Shown in pieces: positions 6,464-15,160 of a DNA stretch of 47,250 bases. Location of the stretch: NCBI GenBank assembly GCA_024275635.1, contig JAJRYT010000036.1, positions 1-47,250 of the forward strand, read 5' to 3'. Under the pieces are notes generated by a model. That model was not told the origin of the DNA, made no database searches, and saw only the letters and a list, made by a program, of their open reading frames with translations. The stretch's first letter is position 1, and each line of letters opens with the position of its first letter. This DNA comes from Chloroflexota bacterium (GTDB taxonomy: Bacteria; Chloroflexota; Anaerolineae; Promineifilales; Promineifilaceae). The translations under genes and the position numbers were made by a program.

Positions 6464-8308
6464 ATGTGCGGCATTGTGGGTTTACTGGCTGACGACATTT
6501 CGCGGGAACAACTGGCGCGGGCAAACGGCCGCCTAGCGCATCGCGGCCCGGATGATGACGGGCTGTTTATGGGCGACGGCGTGGGGCTGGCGGCGCGTCG
6601 GTTGAGCATCATTGACCTGGCAGGCGGTCATCAACCGTTGAGCAACGAGACGGGCGACATCTGGATCGCCTACAACGGTGAGGTGATGAACGCCCCCGCC
6701 CTCCGCGCCGAACTGCAAGCCGCCGGACACCAATTCCGCACCCGGAGCGATACCGAGGTCATCGTTCACGCCTACGAGCAGTGGGGGGACGACTGCGTCA
6801 CCCGGCTGGACGGGATGTTCGCCTTTGGGCTGTGGGACGGCCGTTCTCCCCACCAACCCCGCCTGCTGCTGGCCCGCGACCGGTTCGGCATCAAGCCATT
6901 GCACTACGCCCAATCCGGCGCCCGCTTCGCTTTTGCCTCCGCCATCCGCCCCTTGTTTGACCTGCTGCCCGCGCTCCCCCGCGAGGCAAACTCACAGGCG
7001 TTAGCCCAGTTGTTCCGCTGGGGCTGGGTGCCCACGCCGTTGACGATGTTTGCCGGGGTGAAGCAGTTACCGGCGGCGCACTTGCTGGTGGTGGAACGGG
7101 GGCAGGTGACGATACGGCCGTATTGGACCCCCCTTTTCCCCCCCGCCAATGAACACGCCCGCCCGGACGAGCGGGAAGCGGTCGCCCAATTCATGACCCA
7201 TCTGCGGGAGGCCGTCGCCGCCTGGCGTATGAGCGACGTACCCGTCGGCTCCCTGCTCAGCGGCGGCGTGGATTCCGGCGCGCTGGCGGCGCTGCTCACC
7301 GAGTTGAGCGGGCCGATCCACACCTTCCACATCGCCTTTGCCGCCGCCAGCCACGACGAGTCCGCCTACGCCGCGCAGACGGCGCAGGCCATCGGCAGCC
7401 GCCACCACACGCTCACCTTTACCAACGCTGATTTCGACCATCTGCCGGACGTGGTGCGCCATCTGGAATCGCCGCAATGTTCGGCGACCAGCATCCCCAT
7501 TTACCTGCTCTACCGGGCGTGCCGGGAAGCGGGTTTCAAGGTGATTCTCACGGGCGAGGGGGCGGATGAACTGCTGGGCGGCTATCATTGGTTTGACGGG
7601 GATCGGCGGGTACGGCCGTTCCTGCCCCTGCCTCGTCCGCTGCGCCAACTGGTCACTTGCCTGCCCCTGCCCATCTCCGCTGCCGGCCGCCGCGTCCTGG
7701 CCAACGGCACGTCGGAGATGGCACAGCGGTTCCGCTTGTGGCACGAGGCGGCAGCGCCGGATGTGGTGGAACAGATGCTTATTACTGGAGACTGGAGATT
7801 GGAGACTGAAACAAGTCTCTCAATCTCCAATCTCCAATCTCTTCACCCCCTCCACCAATTCCTGGCGCTGGAAACGGCTACCCGGCTGCCGGATTTCATC
7901 AACCTGGAGGTGGATCGGATGAGTATGGCCAATTCGGTCGAGGCGCGGCCGCCGTTTCTGGATCACCGGCTGTGGGAATTTTGCGCCCAACTGCCGCCGG
8001 AGTTGAAGTTGAACCGAGGGATGAACAAATGGGTTTTGCGACAGGGGATGGCAGGAGTATTGCCAGCGGCCGTCGCCCACCGCCCCAAGCAAGGACTCGC
8101 CAGCCCTCATGCAGCGTGGTGGCGGATGGAAAAACTACCTGTCTGGGCGGAGGAGGCGTTGCATCCAACGGCTTTGACGGAGACGGGAGATTTTAACGTA
8201 GCGCTGGCAGCAAAACTGCGGGCGGAACATGGAAACGGCCGTGCCGACCACAGCCGCCTGCTCATGGGCATCCTCACTACCCAGCTCTGGCACGATATGA
8301 AAGATTAA
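6464..8308 (+). CDS. asparagine-synthetase-like enzyme (lasso C-like)
   Basis: 614 residues from the ATG at 6464, chosen because it places the catalytic cysteine at position 2 (MCGIVGLLAD). The N-terminal glutaminase domain (AHRGPDDDG, AYNGEV, RSDTEVIVHAYEQWG, ARDRFGIKPL) is followed by the ATP-pyrophosphatase domain with the PP-loop SGGVDSGALA near residue 267 and LTGEGADELLGGYHW near 362, then NLEVDRMSMANSVEARPPFLD. It could make asparagine, but next to PqqD-like, B2-like and kinase-like genes a lasso-C-type role, activating a carboxylate to form an amide ring, is an alternative. An extra peptide of about 20 residues (around 440-462), encoded by a palindromic repeat, sits just before the LALETATRLPD helix. 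The EEP-family gene starts 2 bases after the stop codon. Confidence 0.88.
   Translation: MCGIVGLLADDISREQLARANGRLAHRGPDDDGLFMGDGVGLAARRLSIIDLAGGHQPLSNETGDIWIAYNGEVMNAPALRAELQAAGHQFRTRSDTEVIVHAYEQWGDDCVTRLDGMFAFGLWDGRSPHQPRLLLARDRFGIKPLHYAQSGARFAFASAIRPLFDLLPALPREANSQALAQLFRWGWVPTPLTMFAGVKQLPAAHLLVVERGQVTIRPYWTPLFPPANEHARPDEREAVAQFMTHLREAVAAWRMSDVPVGSLLSGGVDSGALAALLTELSGPIHTFHIAFAAASHDESAYAAQTAQAIGSRHHTLTFTNADFDHLPDVVRHLESPQCSATSIPIYLLYRACREAGFKVILTGEGADELLGGYHWFDGDRRVRPFLPLPRPLRQLVTCLPLPISAAGRRVLANGTSEMAQRFRLWHEAAAPDVVEQMLITGDWRLETETSLSISNLQSLHPLHQFLALETATRLPDFINLEVDRMSMANSVEARPPFLDHRLWEFCAQLPPELKLNRGMNKWVLRQGMAGVLPAAVAHRPKQGLASPHAAWWRMEKLPVWAEEALHPTALTETGDFNVALAAKLRAEHGNGRADHSRLLMGILTTQLWHDMKD
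7784..7840. repeat. palindromic repeat inserted in frame in the synthetase gene
   Basis: GGAGATTGGAGACT on the left pairs with AGTCTCTCAATCTCC on the right around a 6-base loop, flanked by further GGAGACT and AATCTCC units. It translates to TGDWRLETETSLSISNLQSL, a stretch that ordinary AsnB proteins lack at this point, and the frame continues correctly on both sides. Confidence 0.9.
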
Positions 8309-8310
8309 CT

Positions 8311-9072
8311 ATGACACTTCGCATTCTCACCTACAACCTTGAATTCGGCGGGCGGCAGCAGATGGCGGCCATTCGGGAGGTGCTGACCCATGCTCAGGCG
8401 GATGTGGTGGCGCTAACGGAGGCGGATGACCCGGAGGTGGTGCAGTGGCTGGCGGATGGGCTGGAATACCGGCATGTGTGGGCGCGGGGCAGCGGCGACC
8501 GGCACATCGCCACCCTCTCCCGCTTCCCCATCGCCGATTGGCGCATCTACAACACGCCGCCGTTGACGCAGGCGGTGCTGGAAACGCGGCTGGAGACGCC
8601 AACTGGCTTCCTCACCCTCTACAACGCCCATTTCCTGCCCTACCTCCTGCTCCCCTTTGAAATTCGGCGCTGGCAGGCGGTGGGCAAGCTGCTGCAAATT
8701 ATCCGGGAGAGCGACCCCGGCCCCCACCTTATCGTCGGCGATATCAACGCCATCGCCCCCGGCGACCGGGTGCTGCAAAAGCGCAATCCGGCGCGCATGA
8801 AGCGGGTGATGCTGCTGCAACTGCGGCTCATCTTCCGGCTGGCTATCCCCCGGCTGCTGCGCACTGGCTATGTGGACTGCTTCCGCGCCTGCCACCCGCA
8901 CGACGACGGCTTCACCTGGTGGACGATCAATCCCACCACCCGCTACGATTACATCTTCGCCGACCTGGAGATGGCGGCGCGTTTGCAAGCGTGTCGAGTG
9001 GTGACGGAACCGACGGCCGTTTACCGCGCCTCTGACCATTTCCCCTTGCTGGCTAAGTTTACCATTTTGTGA
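8311..9072 (+). CDS. endonuclease/exonuclease/phosphatase (EEP) family hydrolase
   Basis: 253 residues with the DNase I-like fold signature: LRILTYNLEFGG at the start (Asn of the metal site), ADVVALTEADD (metal-binding Glu), TLYNAHFLP, the GDIN variant of GDFN near residue 147, the RYDYIFADL strand, and SDHFPLLAKF (catalytic Asp-His) at the end. No signal peptide is evident. Members cut phosphodiesters in nucleic acids, sphingolipids or inositol phosphates; the sequence alone does not say which. It begins 2 bases after the synthetase stop codon, so the two are very likely co-transcribed and translationally coupled. Confidence 0.85.
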   Translation: MTLRILTYNLEFGGRQQMAAIREVLTHAQADVVALTEADDPEVVQWLADGLEYRHVWARGSGDRHIATLSRFPIADWRIYNTPPLTQAVLETRLETPTGFLTLYNAHFLPYLLLPFEIRRWQAVGKLLQIIRESDPGPHLIVGDINAIAPGDRVLQKRNPARMKRVMLLQLRLIFRLAIPRLLRTGYVDCFRACHPHDDGFTWWTINPTTRYDYIFADLEMAARLQACRVVTEPTAVYRASDHFPLLAKFTIL

Positions 9073-9133
9073 GTACCCCCTTTGTAAGCGCTCGCTTCAG
9101 CACCCGACATGAAAGTTAACCGGGGTTAAAAAA

Positions 9134-9164
9134 ACGACAAACTTGCCAAAATGGCAATCGTCGT
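9134..9164 (+). terminator. candidate stem-loop after the EEP gene
   Basis: A nested inverted repeat: ACGAC (9134) with GTCGT (9160), and inside it TTGCCA-AAA-TGGCAA. It lies 61 bases after the EEP stop codon. A clear run of T is lacking, so rho-independent termination is uncertain. Nothing else in 9073-9277 looks coding; it is AT-richer than the genes to the left. Confidence 0.45.
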
Positions 9165-9277
9165 GCATGGTCGGACTGTGGTGTCACCCGATATGTAATG
9201 ACAGTGGCCCTTCTCATTATTTTTATTAGAAACGAATAGCGCCTATTTTGAAATTTGACTGAATTTGAGCAAATTGC

Positions 9278-9306
9278 TTGACAAATAGAACAACCGGCCG
9301 TATTAT
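9278..9306 (+). promoter_or_regulatory. sigma70-type promoter of the ArsR/SRPBCC operon
   Basis: TTGACA at 9278-9283, a 17-base spacer and TATTAT at 9301-9306: a consensus -35 box and a one-mismatch -10 box at ideal spacing. It lies 49 bases upstream of the ArsR start codon, and the expected transcription start near 9312 falls just before the operator-like palindrome. Confidence 0.8.
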
Positions 9307-9319
9307 ACCAATGGCTTAA

Positions 9320-9335
9320 TTAAGCGATTGCTTAA
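9320..9335. promoter_or_regulatory. probable ArsR operator
   Basis: TTAAGC-GATT-GCTTAA, a perfect 6-base inverted repeat, overlapped on its left by a second palindrome, CTTAATTAAG. It lies just after the -10 box and ahead of the ArsR start codon, where a dimeric ArsR repressor would block its own promoter. Binding is inferred from position and symmetry. Confidence 0.65.
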
Positions 9336-9354
9336 ATAAGGTAGATTCACAATC

Positions 9355-9702
9355 ATGATGAGTGATGACGACAGACTAAGCCAGACCTTTGCAGCATTGG
9401 CAAACTCGACGCGGCGGGCGATTTTAGCGCGTTTAGCAGAAGGGGAAGCAACCGTTAACGAACTCGCAGAGCCGTTTAATATGAGTTTGCCAGCCATTTC
9501 ACAGCACATTAAAGTATTAGAGCGTGCAGGGCTAATCACACAGGGGCAAAAAGCGCAATATCGCCCCTGCACCATCGACGTAACGCCCCTAAAAGAAATT
9601 TCTACGTGGACAGAGCAGTACCGCCATATCTGGGAGGCAAGCTTTGACCGCATGGATGACTATATCAGTCAACTCAACAACGAGGAGAAAGATAATGAGT
9701 GA
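9355..9702 (+). CDS. ArsR-family winged-helix regulator
   Basis: 115 residues. The winged helix is clear: LSQTFAALANSTRRAILARL, then EATVNELAEPFNMSLPAISQHIKVLERAGLI as the recognition part, and a wing with QYRPCTI. It lacks the ELCVCDL-type metal-binding cysteines of arsenic sensors, and belongs to the group paired with SRPBCC proteins, whose signal is mostly unknown. Its stop codon overlaps the start of the SRPBCC gene by 8 bases. The upstream promoter carries a palindrome that suggests self-repression. The first ATG (9355) and the next (9358) are both possible starts. Base composition is more AT-rich than in the left-hand genes and no ACGGCCGT octamer occurs here, which hints at transfer. 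Confidence 0.9.
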   Translation: MMSDDDRLSQTFAALANSTRRAILARLAEGEATVNELAEPFNMSLPAISQHIKVLERAGLITQGQKAQYRPCTIDVTPLKEISTWTEQYRHIWEASFDRMDDYISQLNNEEKDNE

Positions 9703-10186
9703 CAGCACTATTTCTAAAGATGCAGTTGTGATTGAACGTATTTTCGATGCACCCGTAGCCCTCATCTGGCAAATGTGGACACAACCGGAACATTTCAAAA
9801 AATGGTATGGTCCAAAAGGCTTCACCGTGCCCGCTGCCGAAATGGATGTGCGCGTCGGTGGCAAGCACCTGTTTTGCATGGAATCACCTGATGGCAGCAT
9901 GAAAATGTGGTCAACAGGTGAATACACGGAAGTTGTCCCGAACGAACGCCTCGTCTACACCGACAGCCCTGCTGATGAAAATGGCAATGTGGTGTCTCCG
10001 TCTGACATGGGGATGCCCGACGGGTATCCTGCGACGACCGAAGTCACTATATTGTTGGAAGACCTTGGTGGGCGTACAAAAATGGTTATGACGCACGCAG
10101 GTGTGCCAGCAGGCGCAGGCGATGGTTGGGAACAAGCTTTTGCTAAGATGGCAGATCACATCGAAGCTGTCCTCAACGACAAATAA
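9695..10186 (+). CDS. SRPBCC / AHSA1-like domain protein
   Basis: 163 residues forming one START-like domain of the AHSA1 group: VIERIFDAPVALIWQMWTQP at the N-terminus, FKKWYGPKGF, GGKHLFCMESPDGSMKMWSTGEYTEVVPNERLVYTD, and the closing helix GWEQAFAKMADHIEAVL. These proteins bind hydrophobic ligands or act as small-molecule-handling partners of ArsR regulators. Translation overlaps the ArsR gene by 8 bases, so the two are coupled. The exact ligand cannot be read from the sequence. Confidence 0.88.
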   Translation: MSDSTISKDAVVIERIFDAPVALIWQMWTQPEHFKKWYGPKGFTVPAAEMDVRVGGKHLFCMESPDGSMKMWSTGEYTEVVPNERLVYTDSPADENGNVVSPSDMGMPDGYPATTEVTILLEDLGGRTKMVMTHAGVPAGAGDGWEQAFAKMADHIEAVLNDK

Positions 10187-10230
10187 TAGGACAGGTTGGT
10201 TAGGCGCTATCCTCAATACATAACATCATC

Positions 10231-10268
10231 TCAGAGCAATCATGCGAAATTTCGCATGATTGCTCTGA
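10231..10268. terminator. 38-bp perfect palindrome, candidate bidirectional terminator
   Basis: A perfect palindrome centred on GAAATTTC, with CAGAGCAATCATGCG on the left arm, 45 bases after the SRPBCC stop codon. ACCCATTTTT follows shortly on the plus strand. It separates the ArsR operon from the leftward SulP remnant. Termination is the simplest reading, but the T-run is not directly adjacent. The remaining bases up to 10380 show no gene. Confidence 0.55.
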
Positions 10269-10380
10269 AAACCCATTTTTGTTCTCCATTGACTTCTGTC
10301 ACGATTACTGTCGCTCATTTCCTTGCCAAACTGCCACTTGGAAATCAATGGCTATCTGGTTCGGTTACGATTTGTTGCAT

Positions 10381-10956
10381 TTAAGGTAGCATCGTTCCCC
10401 TTGTTTCCAGCCGTACCGGGGCGCGATTCGGTCGTTCCAGTTGGGCCGTCACCTGCCCCGCTTCAACAAAAAAGAGAAATTCAGGTTCACCTCCTTGCAG
10501 CATAATGTGTTCCCCGGCGGCCGCCGACTGCGGTTCTAAATGATGGAGAAGCTGCGCTCATTCCACCCCTTCCGGCAGCAGCCGGGCTAACTGCTGGCTT
10601 AAGGGGGCGGGCGCATCATTCCATTCCACGCCTTGATCCAGGTTGGGGAAGAAGCGAATACGGCCGTCTCCGTCATCCAGTCCGCCGCTGATCAGTTGTT
10701 GATGAACGGCCGTTCCCACCTCTGTCAGAACAAGCGTGATCTGGTGCGTCGCCGCCACCTGTTTCAGTTTGCGAAAACTGAGCAGCGCTGTCGAGTCGAG
10801 ACCCGTCACCCGGCGGAAATCCAGCGCGACGAACTGCATTAACCCAGTCCCGTCCGCTGCCACGCGACGGCGGATGCGATTAAGCAACTTATCGGCCGTG
10901 CCAAAGAAAATGAAGCCTTGTAATTGGGCAATATATAATTTGTGTCCAATGGCGCT
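10381..10956 (-). pseudogene. remnant of a SulP-type STAS plus cNMP-binding C-terminus
   Basis: Reading leftwards from 10956, the frame gives GHKLYIAQLQGFIFFGTADK, then LNRIRRRV and FVALDFRRVTGLDSTALLSF, which is a SulP-transporter-type STAS domain. A TGA at 10558-10560 interrupts it, and the same frame then continues with LHHLEPQSAAAGEHIMLQGG and FLFFVEAGQVTAQLE, the start of a cyclic-nucleotide-binding domain, ending at a TAA at 10381-10383. The transporter membrane domain is absent and no start codon precedes the STAS part. It is therefore a 5'- and 3'-truncated leftover with one nonsense codon. An internal TTG could still allow a 109-residue STAS-only protein. Confidence 0.7.
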
Positions 10957-11037
10957 CTAAATGAGCGAACGTCGAGATGTGCAACTGGTTGACAGGCTCA
11001 GGTTACGCCGGGCAAAATGAATATGGTGCTTGTTGTC

Positions 11038-11967
11038 TCAAAGAGGCGATCTGGAATTGTTAAGGCATAATTCCACCAAATCACGAATCCGCGCTGTGCC
11101 TACGCACATTACCTTATCGGCACCGCCCCAGTAAATCTTGACCGTGCCGTCCTCTTCAGGAATCGCCCCGCAGGTGAAAACGACGTTGTGAACGTAACCG
11201 GTCTCTTCCCACGGGTCATCCGGTTGCAAAATCCACTCGTCGCCGACGCCGATGATTTGGGCCGGGTCGTCCAAATCGTGTAGCGCCACGCCCAGCCGGT
11301 AGACGGAGCCGTCCATCGTGGGAAAGACGCCGTGATAGATGTGCAGCCAGCCCTGTTCGGTGGCAAACGGAGTCGCCCCCGGCCCGATTTTCATTTCGTC
11401 CCAATGGTATTGCACTGGCTTCATCACCAACCGGGAATCGCCCCAGTGGATCAGGTCGGGCGAGTAGGAAATCCAGATGGCCCAGGGAGAAATCTCAGAG
11501 TGGGGGCGGTCTAAGCGGGCGTAACGGCCGTGAAACTGACGCGGAAAAATGACCACATTACGGTAATCGGCCTGGGTGATGAGAGCGATACGTTCGATGG
11601 ACTCGAAGTCGGTCGTCTGCGCCAGCCCAATACGGACGCCGTGCCGGGAATAGGCGCTGTAGGTGATGAGGTAACGGCCGTCCATCTCACAAATACGCGG
11701 GTCTTCCACGCCGTACTCTTCATACTCGGCAAAAATACCCCCAGTGGCAGGTATGATGAATGGTTCTGCCCTGACCCGGAAGTGGAACCCGTCATCGCTT
11801 TCGGCCAGTCCCAAAATGGAACGGCCGTTACGCTTGTGCGAGCGGAATAACATCAGATAACGGTCGTCATGCTTCACCATCCCTGCATTATGCACCGTGG
11901 TTACCGGATAGGGCACATCATCTTTGGTGAGGATGGGATTTCCTTTGTATCGTTCAATAATCATCAT
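11038..11967 (-). CDS. GH130 family glycosidase/phosphorylase
   Basis: 309 residues, one five-bladed beta-propeller domain of the GH130 type. Visible marks are YKGNPILTKDDVPYP at the start, AGMVKHDDRYLMLFRSH, EYGVEDPRI (the conserved EDPR motif), IGPGATPF, LHIYHGV and YWGGADKVMCVGTARI. GH130 enzymes act on beta-mannosides, many by phosphorolysis, giving mannose 1-phosphate; no signal peptide is seen, which fits the cytoplasm. It is the last gene of the minus-strand operon, 33 bases after the second GH130 gene. AAGGG lies about 8 bases before the ATG. Whether it is a phosphorylase or hydrolase cannot be decided here. Confidence 0.88.
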   Translation of the reverse strand: MMIIERYKGNPILTKDDVPYPVTTVHNAGMVKHDDRYLMLFRSHKRNGRSILGLAESDDGFHFRVRAEPFIIPATGGIFAEYEEYGVEDPRICEMDGRYLITYSAYSRHGVRIGLAQTTDFESIERIALITQADYRNVVIFPRQFHGRYARLDRPHSEISPWAIWISYSPDLIHWGDSRLVMKPVQYHWDEMKIGPGATPFATEQGWLHIYHGVFPTMDGSVYRLGVALHDLDDPAQIIGVGDEWILQPDDPWEETGYVHNVVFTCGAIPEEDGTVKIYWGGADKVMCVGTARIRDLVELCLNNSRSPL

Positions 11968-12000
11968 CTATTTACCCTTTACGGCCGTTACTCCCATCCC

Positions 12001-12921
12001 TCATCCATTCAAAGCAAAATCAAGCAGTTCATCCAACCGGCACGTCGTCAGGCCGATCACATGATCGCCGCCGCCATAATAAACGTAAACAATGCCGTCC
12101 ACAACGGGATTGGCCCCGGAAAAAACAACATTGGGCACGTCGCCGCGCAGTTCCCACAACTCAAGCGGCTCAAAAATCGGCTCCTGAGGGCGAGCGATCA
12201 CCTGGGTCGGGTCATCTAAATCAAGCAGACAGACGCCAAAGCGATAAACGTGATCGTTGTTGTAGCTATGATAAATCACCAACCAGCCCGCCTCTGTTTC
12301 GATAGGCGGGCCGTTGCTGCCGACGCTTTTGCTGTCCCACCAGTTATCCAGACGCGGGCCGTAGATGGGGACCATCTCCGCGTCCGGCCAGGCCAGGAGG
12401 TCGTCGGAATAGGCGATCCAGACGTTGGGCCAGCGGCGGTGACAGGCCGCGTAACGGCCGTTTATCTTCCTGGGGAACAGCACATGATCCTTGTTGTCTT
12501 CGCCACGTACAATCGGCCCCAATCGTTCCCAGGTAATGAGATTGTCGCTGTGAGCAATCATGGGCAGGATGCCGCCTCTCTCATGGGTAGGATCGCCGTT
12601 GCCCTGGTATTCACGCCCGTAAGCCGTATAGCACATGTAAAAGACGCCATCAATCTCGGTTACACGTGGGTCTTCAATGCCACGCGAATCGTTGGCATCA
12701 ACAGGGGCCAACACAGGCCGGCGCATTCGGTTCCAGTGGACGCCATCCTCGCTCACCGCATATCCAATCCGGCTCACCCAATCCAGCCCTTGAGCGCGGT
12801 AATGCATATGGAATAAATTATTGTGGTAAATAACGGAGGGATTAAAGACATTGTAGCATTCCCACTCCGATGTCAGATCGGGCAGTAAGATAGGGTTGGT
12901 CGTGTGGCGTTTTAGTTTCAT
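12001..12921 (-). CDS. second GH130 family enzyme
   Basis: 306 residues from the ATG at 12921. I prefer it to the ATG at 12939 because AGGAGA (12931-12936) lies 9 bases upstream, the normal place for a ribosome-binding site, and would otherwise be coding. GH130 marks include [79 protein letters not shown] and [14 protein letters not shown]. It is only distantly similar to its neighbour, so the two probably act on different linkages or chain lengths of the same mannose-containing sugar. No signal peptide is evident. It follows the six-hairpin glycosidase gene by 26 bases. Confidence 0.87.
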   Translation of the reverse strand: MKLKRHTTNPILLPDLTSEWECYNVFNPSVIYHNNLFHMHYRAQGLDWVSRIGYAVSEDGVHWNRMRRPVLAPVDANDSRGIEDPRVTEIDGVFYMCYTAYGREYQGNGDPTHERGGILPMIAHSDNLITWERLGPIVRGEDNKDHVLFPRKINGRYAACHRRWPNVWIAYSDDLLAWPDAEMVPIYGPRLDNWWDSKSVGSNGPPIETEAGWLVIYHSYNNDHVYRFGVCLLDLDDPTQVIARPQEPIFEPLELWELRGDVPNVVFSGANPVVDGIVYVYYGGGDHVIGLTTCRLDELLDFALNG

Positions 12922-12947
12922 TGAAGTAAATCTCCTCATTCCTGAAT

Positions 12948-15092
12948 TTATCGTGAACGCTCTCCCGGTATTAGCACAAACATCGTCTCTGCGCCGTCCG
13001 CGGCGCGATAGGTGACGGAGAGCGGAACCGAACCTTCATCATGGGTCACAGTAATACCGTCATGAGCGACGCGAACAGTGATGCGATGGCCGTTGTCACG
13101 GTCGCCAAAAGTCAGATGTTCTAACTCAACAGAATCCCAATCAGGCGGGAGTTGGGGGGTAATTGTCACCGCATGTTGGTCAGCGCGCGCGTCAATCCCC
13201 ATCAACTCTTCCACCACGCCCCGGATGAAAGTAGCGCCTGACCATAGTTGAAAGAATGATAATCCCTCAGGAATTAGCTCGTGATACAGACCAATGCTGC
13301 CGTGATTGAGTGGTTGGGCCAGGTTTTGCAGCATGGCGAAGCCCATCTCAGCGTCCCCGTAGCGGTAAGCCCCTTGGCTCAGGGCAGCGGTGGGTAACGT
13401 CCATACCCGTTCGTCGTCGCCCAGGGTATGTACCAGACCCCATTCGTTCACGTAATCGCGCCGGATGCGGGTCAGCGCCAGACGGCCGTGTTCCGGTGGG
13501 GCGATACCAACTTCCAGCGGCACAACGGCCGTCCAGTGACCATCATAACGGGGCGCGTTGTCTGGCCCCAGCGAATCGGCGTACAGTTCCTGTTCAGGCA
13601 GCCACCAGTCGGCGTCAAAACGGGTTTGCAAATCGGCAGCGGCGGCGCGGGCGCGTGCGGCCGTTTCCATATCATCCAGCACGTCCGCCATCCGGGCCAG
13701 GTGCGTCAGCGCCAGCCACAGATAACAGGCGGCGTCTACTTTTTCCGGCCCCATGCCACTGCGCTCGACCATGCCCGGTCCCTCTGGATAGCCGTCGCCG
13801 TCACCGTCGGCCACACCCAATGTGTAATCAAATATGCCGGAAACGGCCGTCGGATACACTGCCTCCAGAAAATCACGGTCGCCTGTCCAGCGATAAAAAT
13901 CCCAGACGGCCGTCACCCATTGCGACGTTTCTTGGACGTTGCCGGCGACGACGATGTGGCCGGCGGGCGAAATCTGGTGGGGGATACGGCCGTTCTCATG
14001 AAACTGCGCCCCGATTAGCAATTGATTTCTGGCCGCCTCAACCAGATTACTTGCCAGCAGGCCAGGCAGACTGTACGCGCCGTCATTGCTAAACCAGAAG
14101 GGAAACAGCTCCAGGCCGGCATAGAAGCACCGACCCAGCGCCGGCGATTCTGCTTCCAGCATTTGCATATTGGCTCGCGCCACGTCAAAGGCCATGTCAA
14201 AATGGGCATCGGGACTGCGCAGGCGCGGGCCATTTGCCAACAAGTTTTCGTAAAGCGCCTGTTTCTGCGTCAGCAGCATTTCTCGTTGCGGCAGCCATTC
14301 TGCCATATGGCGCAATGCTGTTTCCGGCCCAAATTCACTTTCCACGACAACGGCAAATGTCCATGATTGTGTTTCGTTGGGGGGCAATACGGCCGTGTAC
14401 GTCATCTGCCCCGTATCTTCTATGATTTGAAGCTGATTCGGTGTCCGGTCGCCGCCAACAGCTACGGCCCAGGCATTGGGGGCGCTGTTGGCACAGGCTA
14501 CAATACGATCGTCAGATACTTGAACCGTTTTGCCACTGTTTCGTTCTTCAGCCAACGATGTAAACCAGGCATCTTCCAGATCAAAGTAAGCCGAAAACGT
14601 CAACCGCGTGCCCACAGCCTGCAGACCATCGTTTTGCAGCGTCAGGGTGGTGAACAGAATGGGCCGGTCTTGAGCGACAAAGTCGGCGCGGGTGGCCTTA
14701 ATCCCGGCGGCTTCAACCCCGGACAGTTCGTAATCGAACCTGGCTTCGGTAAAGGTTTGGGTAAATTGGGCGGCATTGAGCAAGGGCCAACTTTCCCCAT
14801 TTATTTCCACAGTAAATGTGTAGCCGTCCAGCGCTTTGAGCGGCTGCGCCCACACGCCTTGCAGCTCGTTTGCCAACGGGTCATTGGGTGACGGCGCGCC
14901 AAAATTGTGCAGGTCATACGGATTGGAACGGGGTCGGAAACGGCCGTCAATATCCCCAATCACGTAGAGACGACGACCGGTATTGGCAAACAGGGTGTCG
15001 GGCGGAGACGGCCGTTTCTGTTCCCATTTGCCCCAGGAGAGTCGTTGCTGTACCTGCGGCCCACCATCGGTGTGAAAAGTGTGGCTATTAAT
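12948..15092 (-). CDS. six-hairpin (alpha/alpha) glycosidase, probable ATT start
   Basis: About 714 residues if started at the ATT at 15090-15092. An N-terminal beta-sandwich (about residues 1-270; [30 protein letters not shown]) is followed by an (alpha/alpha)6 barrel with [61 protein letters not shown] and [14 protein letters not shown], and a short C-terminal beta domain. This layout fits the GH15/GH63/glycogen-debranching-like clan; the precise family is uncertain. No ATG, GTG or TTG lies between the upstream stop and the GTG at 14961, yet the residues before it look coding ([15 protein letters not shown]). AAGGAAGGA lies 5 bases before the ATT. No signal peptide, so probably cytoplasmic, acting with the GH130 enzymes. 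Confidence 0.75.
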   Translation of the reverse strand: MNSHTFHTDGGPQVQQRLSWGKWEQKRPSPPDTLFANTGRRLYVIGDIDGRFRPRSNPYDLHNFGAPSPNDPLANELQGVWAQPLKALDGYTFTVEINGESWPLLNAAQFTQTFTEARFDYELSGVEAAGIKATRADFVAQDRPILFTTLTLQNDGLQAVGTRLTFSAYFDLEDAWFTSLAEERNSGKTVQVSDDRIVACANSAPNAWAVAVGGDRTPNQLQIIEDTGQMTYTAVLPPNETQSWTFAVVVESEFGPETALRHMAEWLPQREMLLTQKQALYENLLANGPRLRSPDAHFDMAFDVARANMQMLEAESPALGRCFYAGLELFPFWFSNDGAYSLPGLLASNLVEAARNQLLIGAQFHENGRIPHQISPAGHIVVAGNVQETSQWVTAVWDFYRWTGDRDFLEAVYPTAVSGIFDYTLGVADGDGDGYPEGPGMVERSGMGPEKVDAACYLWLALTHLARMADVLDDMETAARARAAAADLQTRFDADWWLPEQELYADSLGPDNAPRYDGHWTAVVPLEVGIAPPEHGRLALTRIRRDYVNEWGLVHTLGDDERVWTLPTAALSQGAYRYGDAEMGFAMLQNLAQPLNHGSIGLYHELIPEGLSFFQLWSGATFIRGVVEELMGIDARADQHAVTITPQLPPDWDSVELEHLTFGDRDNGHRITVRVAHDGITVTHDEGSVPLSVTYRAADGAETMFVLIPGERSR

Positions 15093-15160
15093 AGAAATCC
15101 TTCCTTGTAAACAGAAGCGGCAGCCCTATCAGAACAAGCAGCGCCGTATTGAACCGAACA

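Noticed and set aside
9086..9100. AAGCGCTCGCTT near the EEP stop codon as a LacI-type operator
   Set aside because: It lies downstream of a gene, not in a promoter, and does not match the operator found next to the LacI gene.
9151..9198. A 15-codon frame (MAIVVHGRTVVSPDM) downstream of the EEP gene as a possible RiPP precursor
   Set aside because: It overlaps the candidate terminator stem, has no clear ribosome-binding site, and shows no leader/core layout or lasso-type residues.
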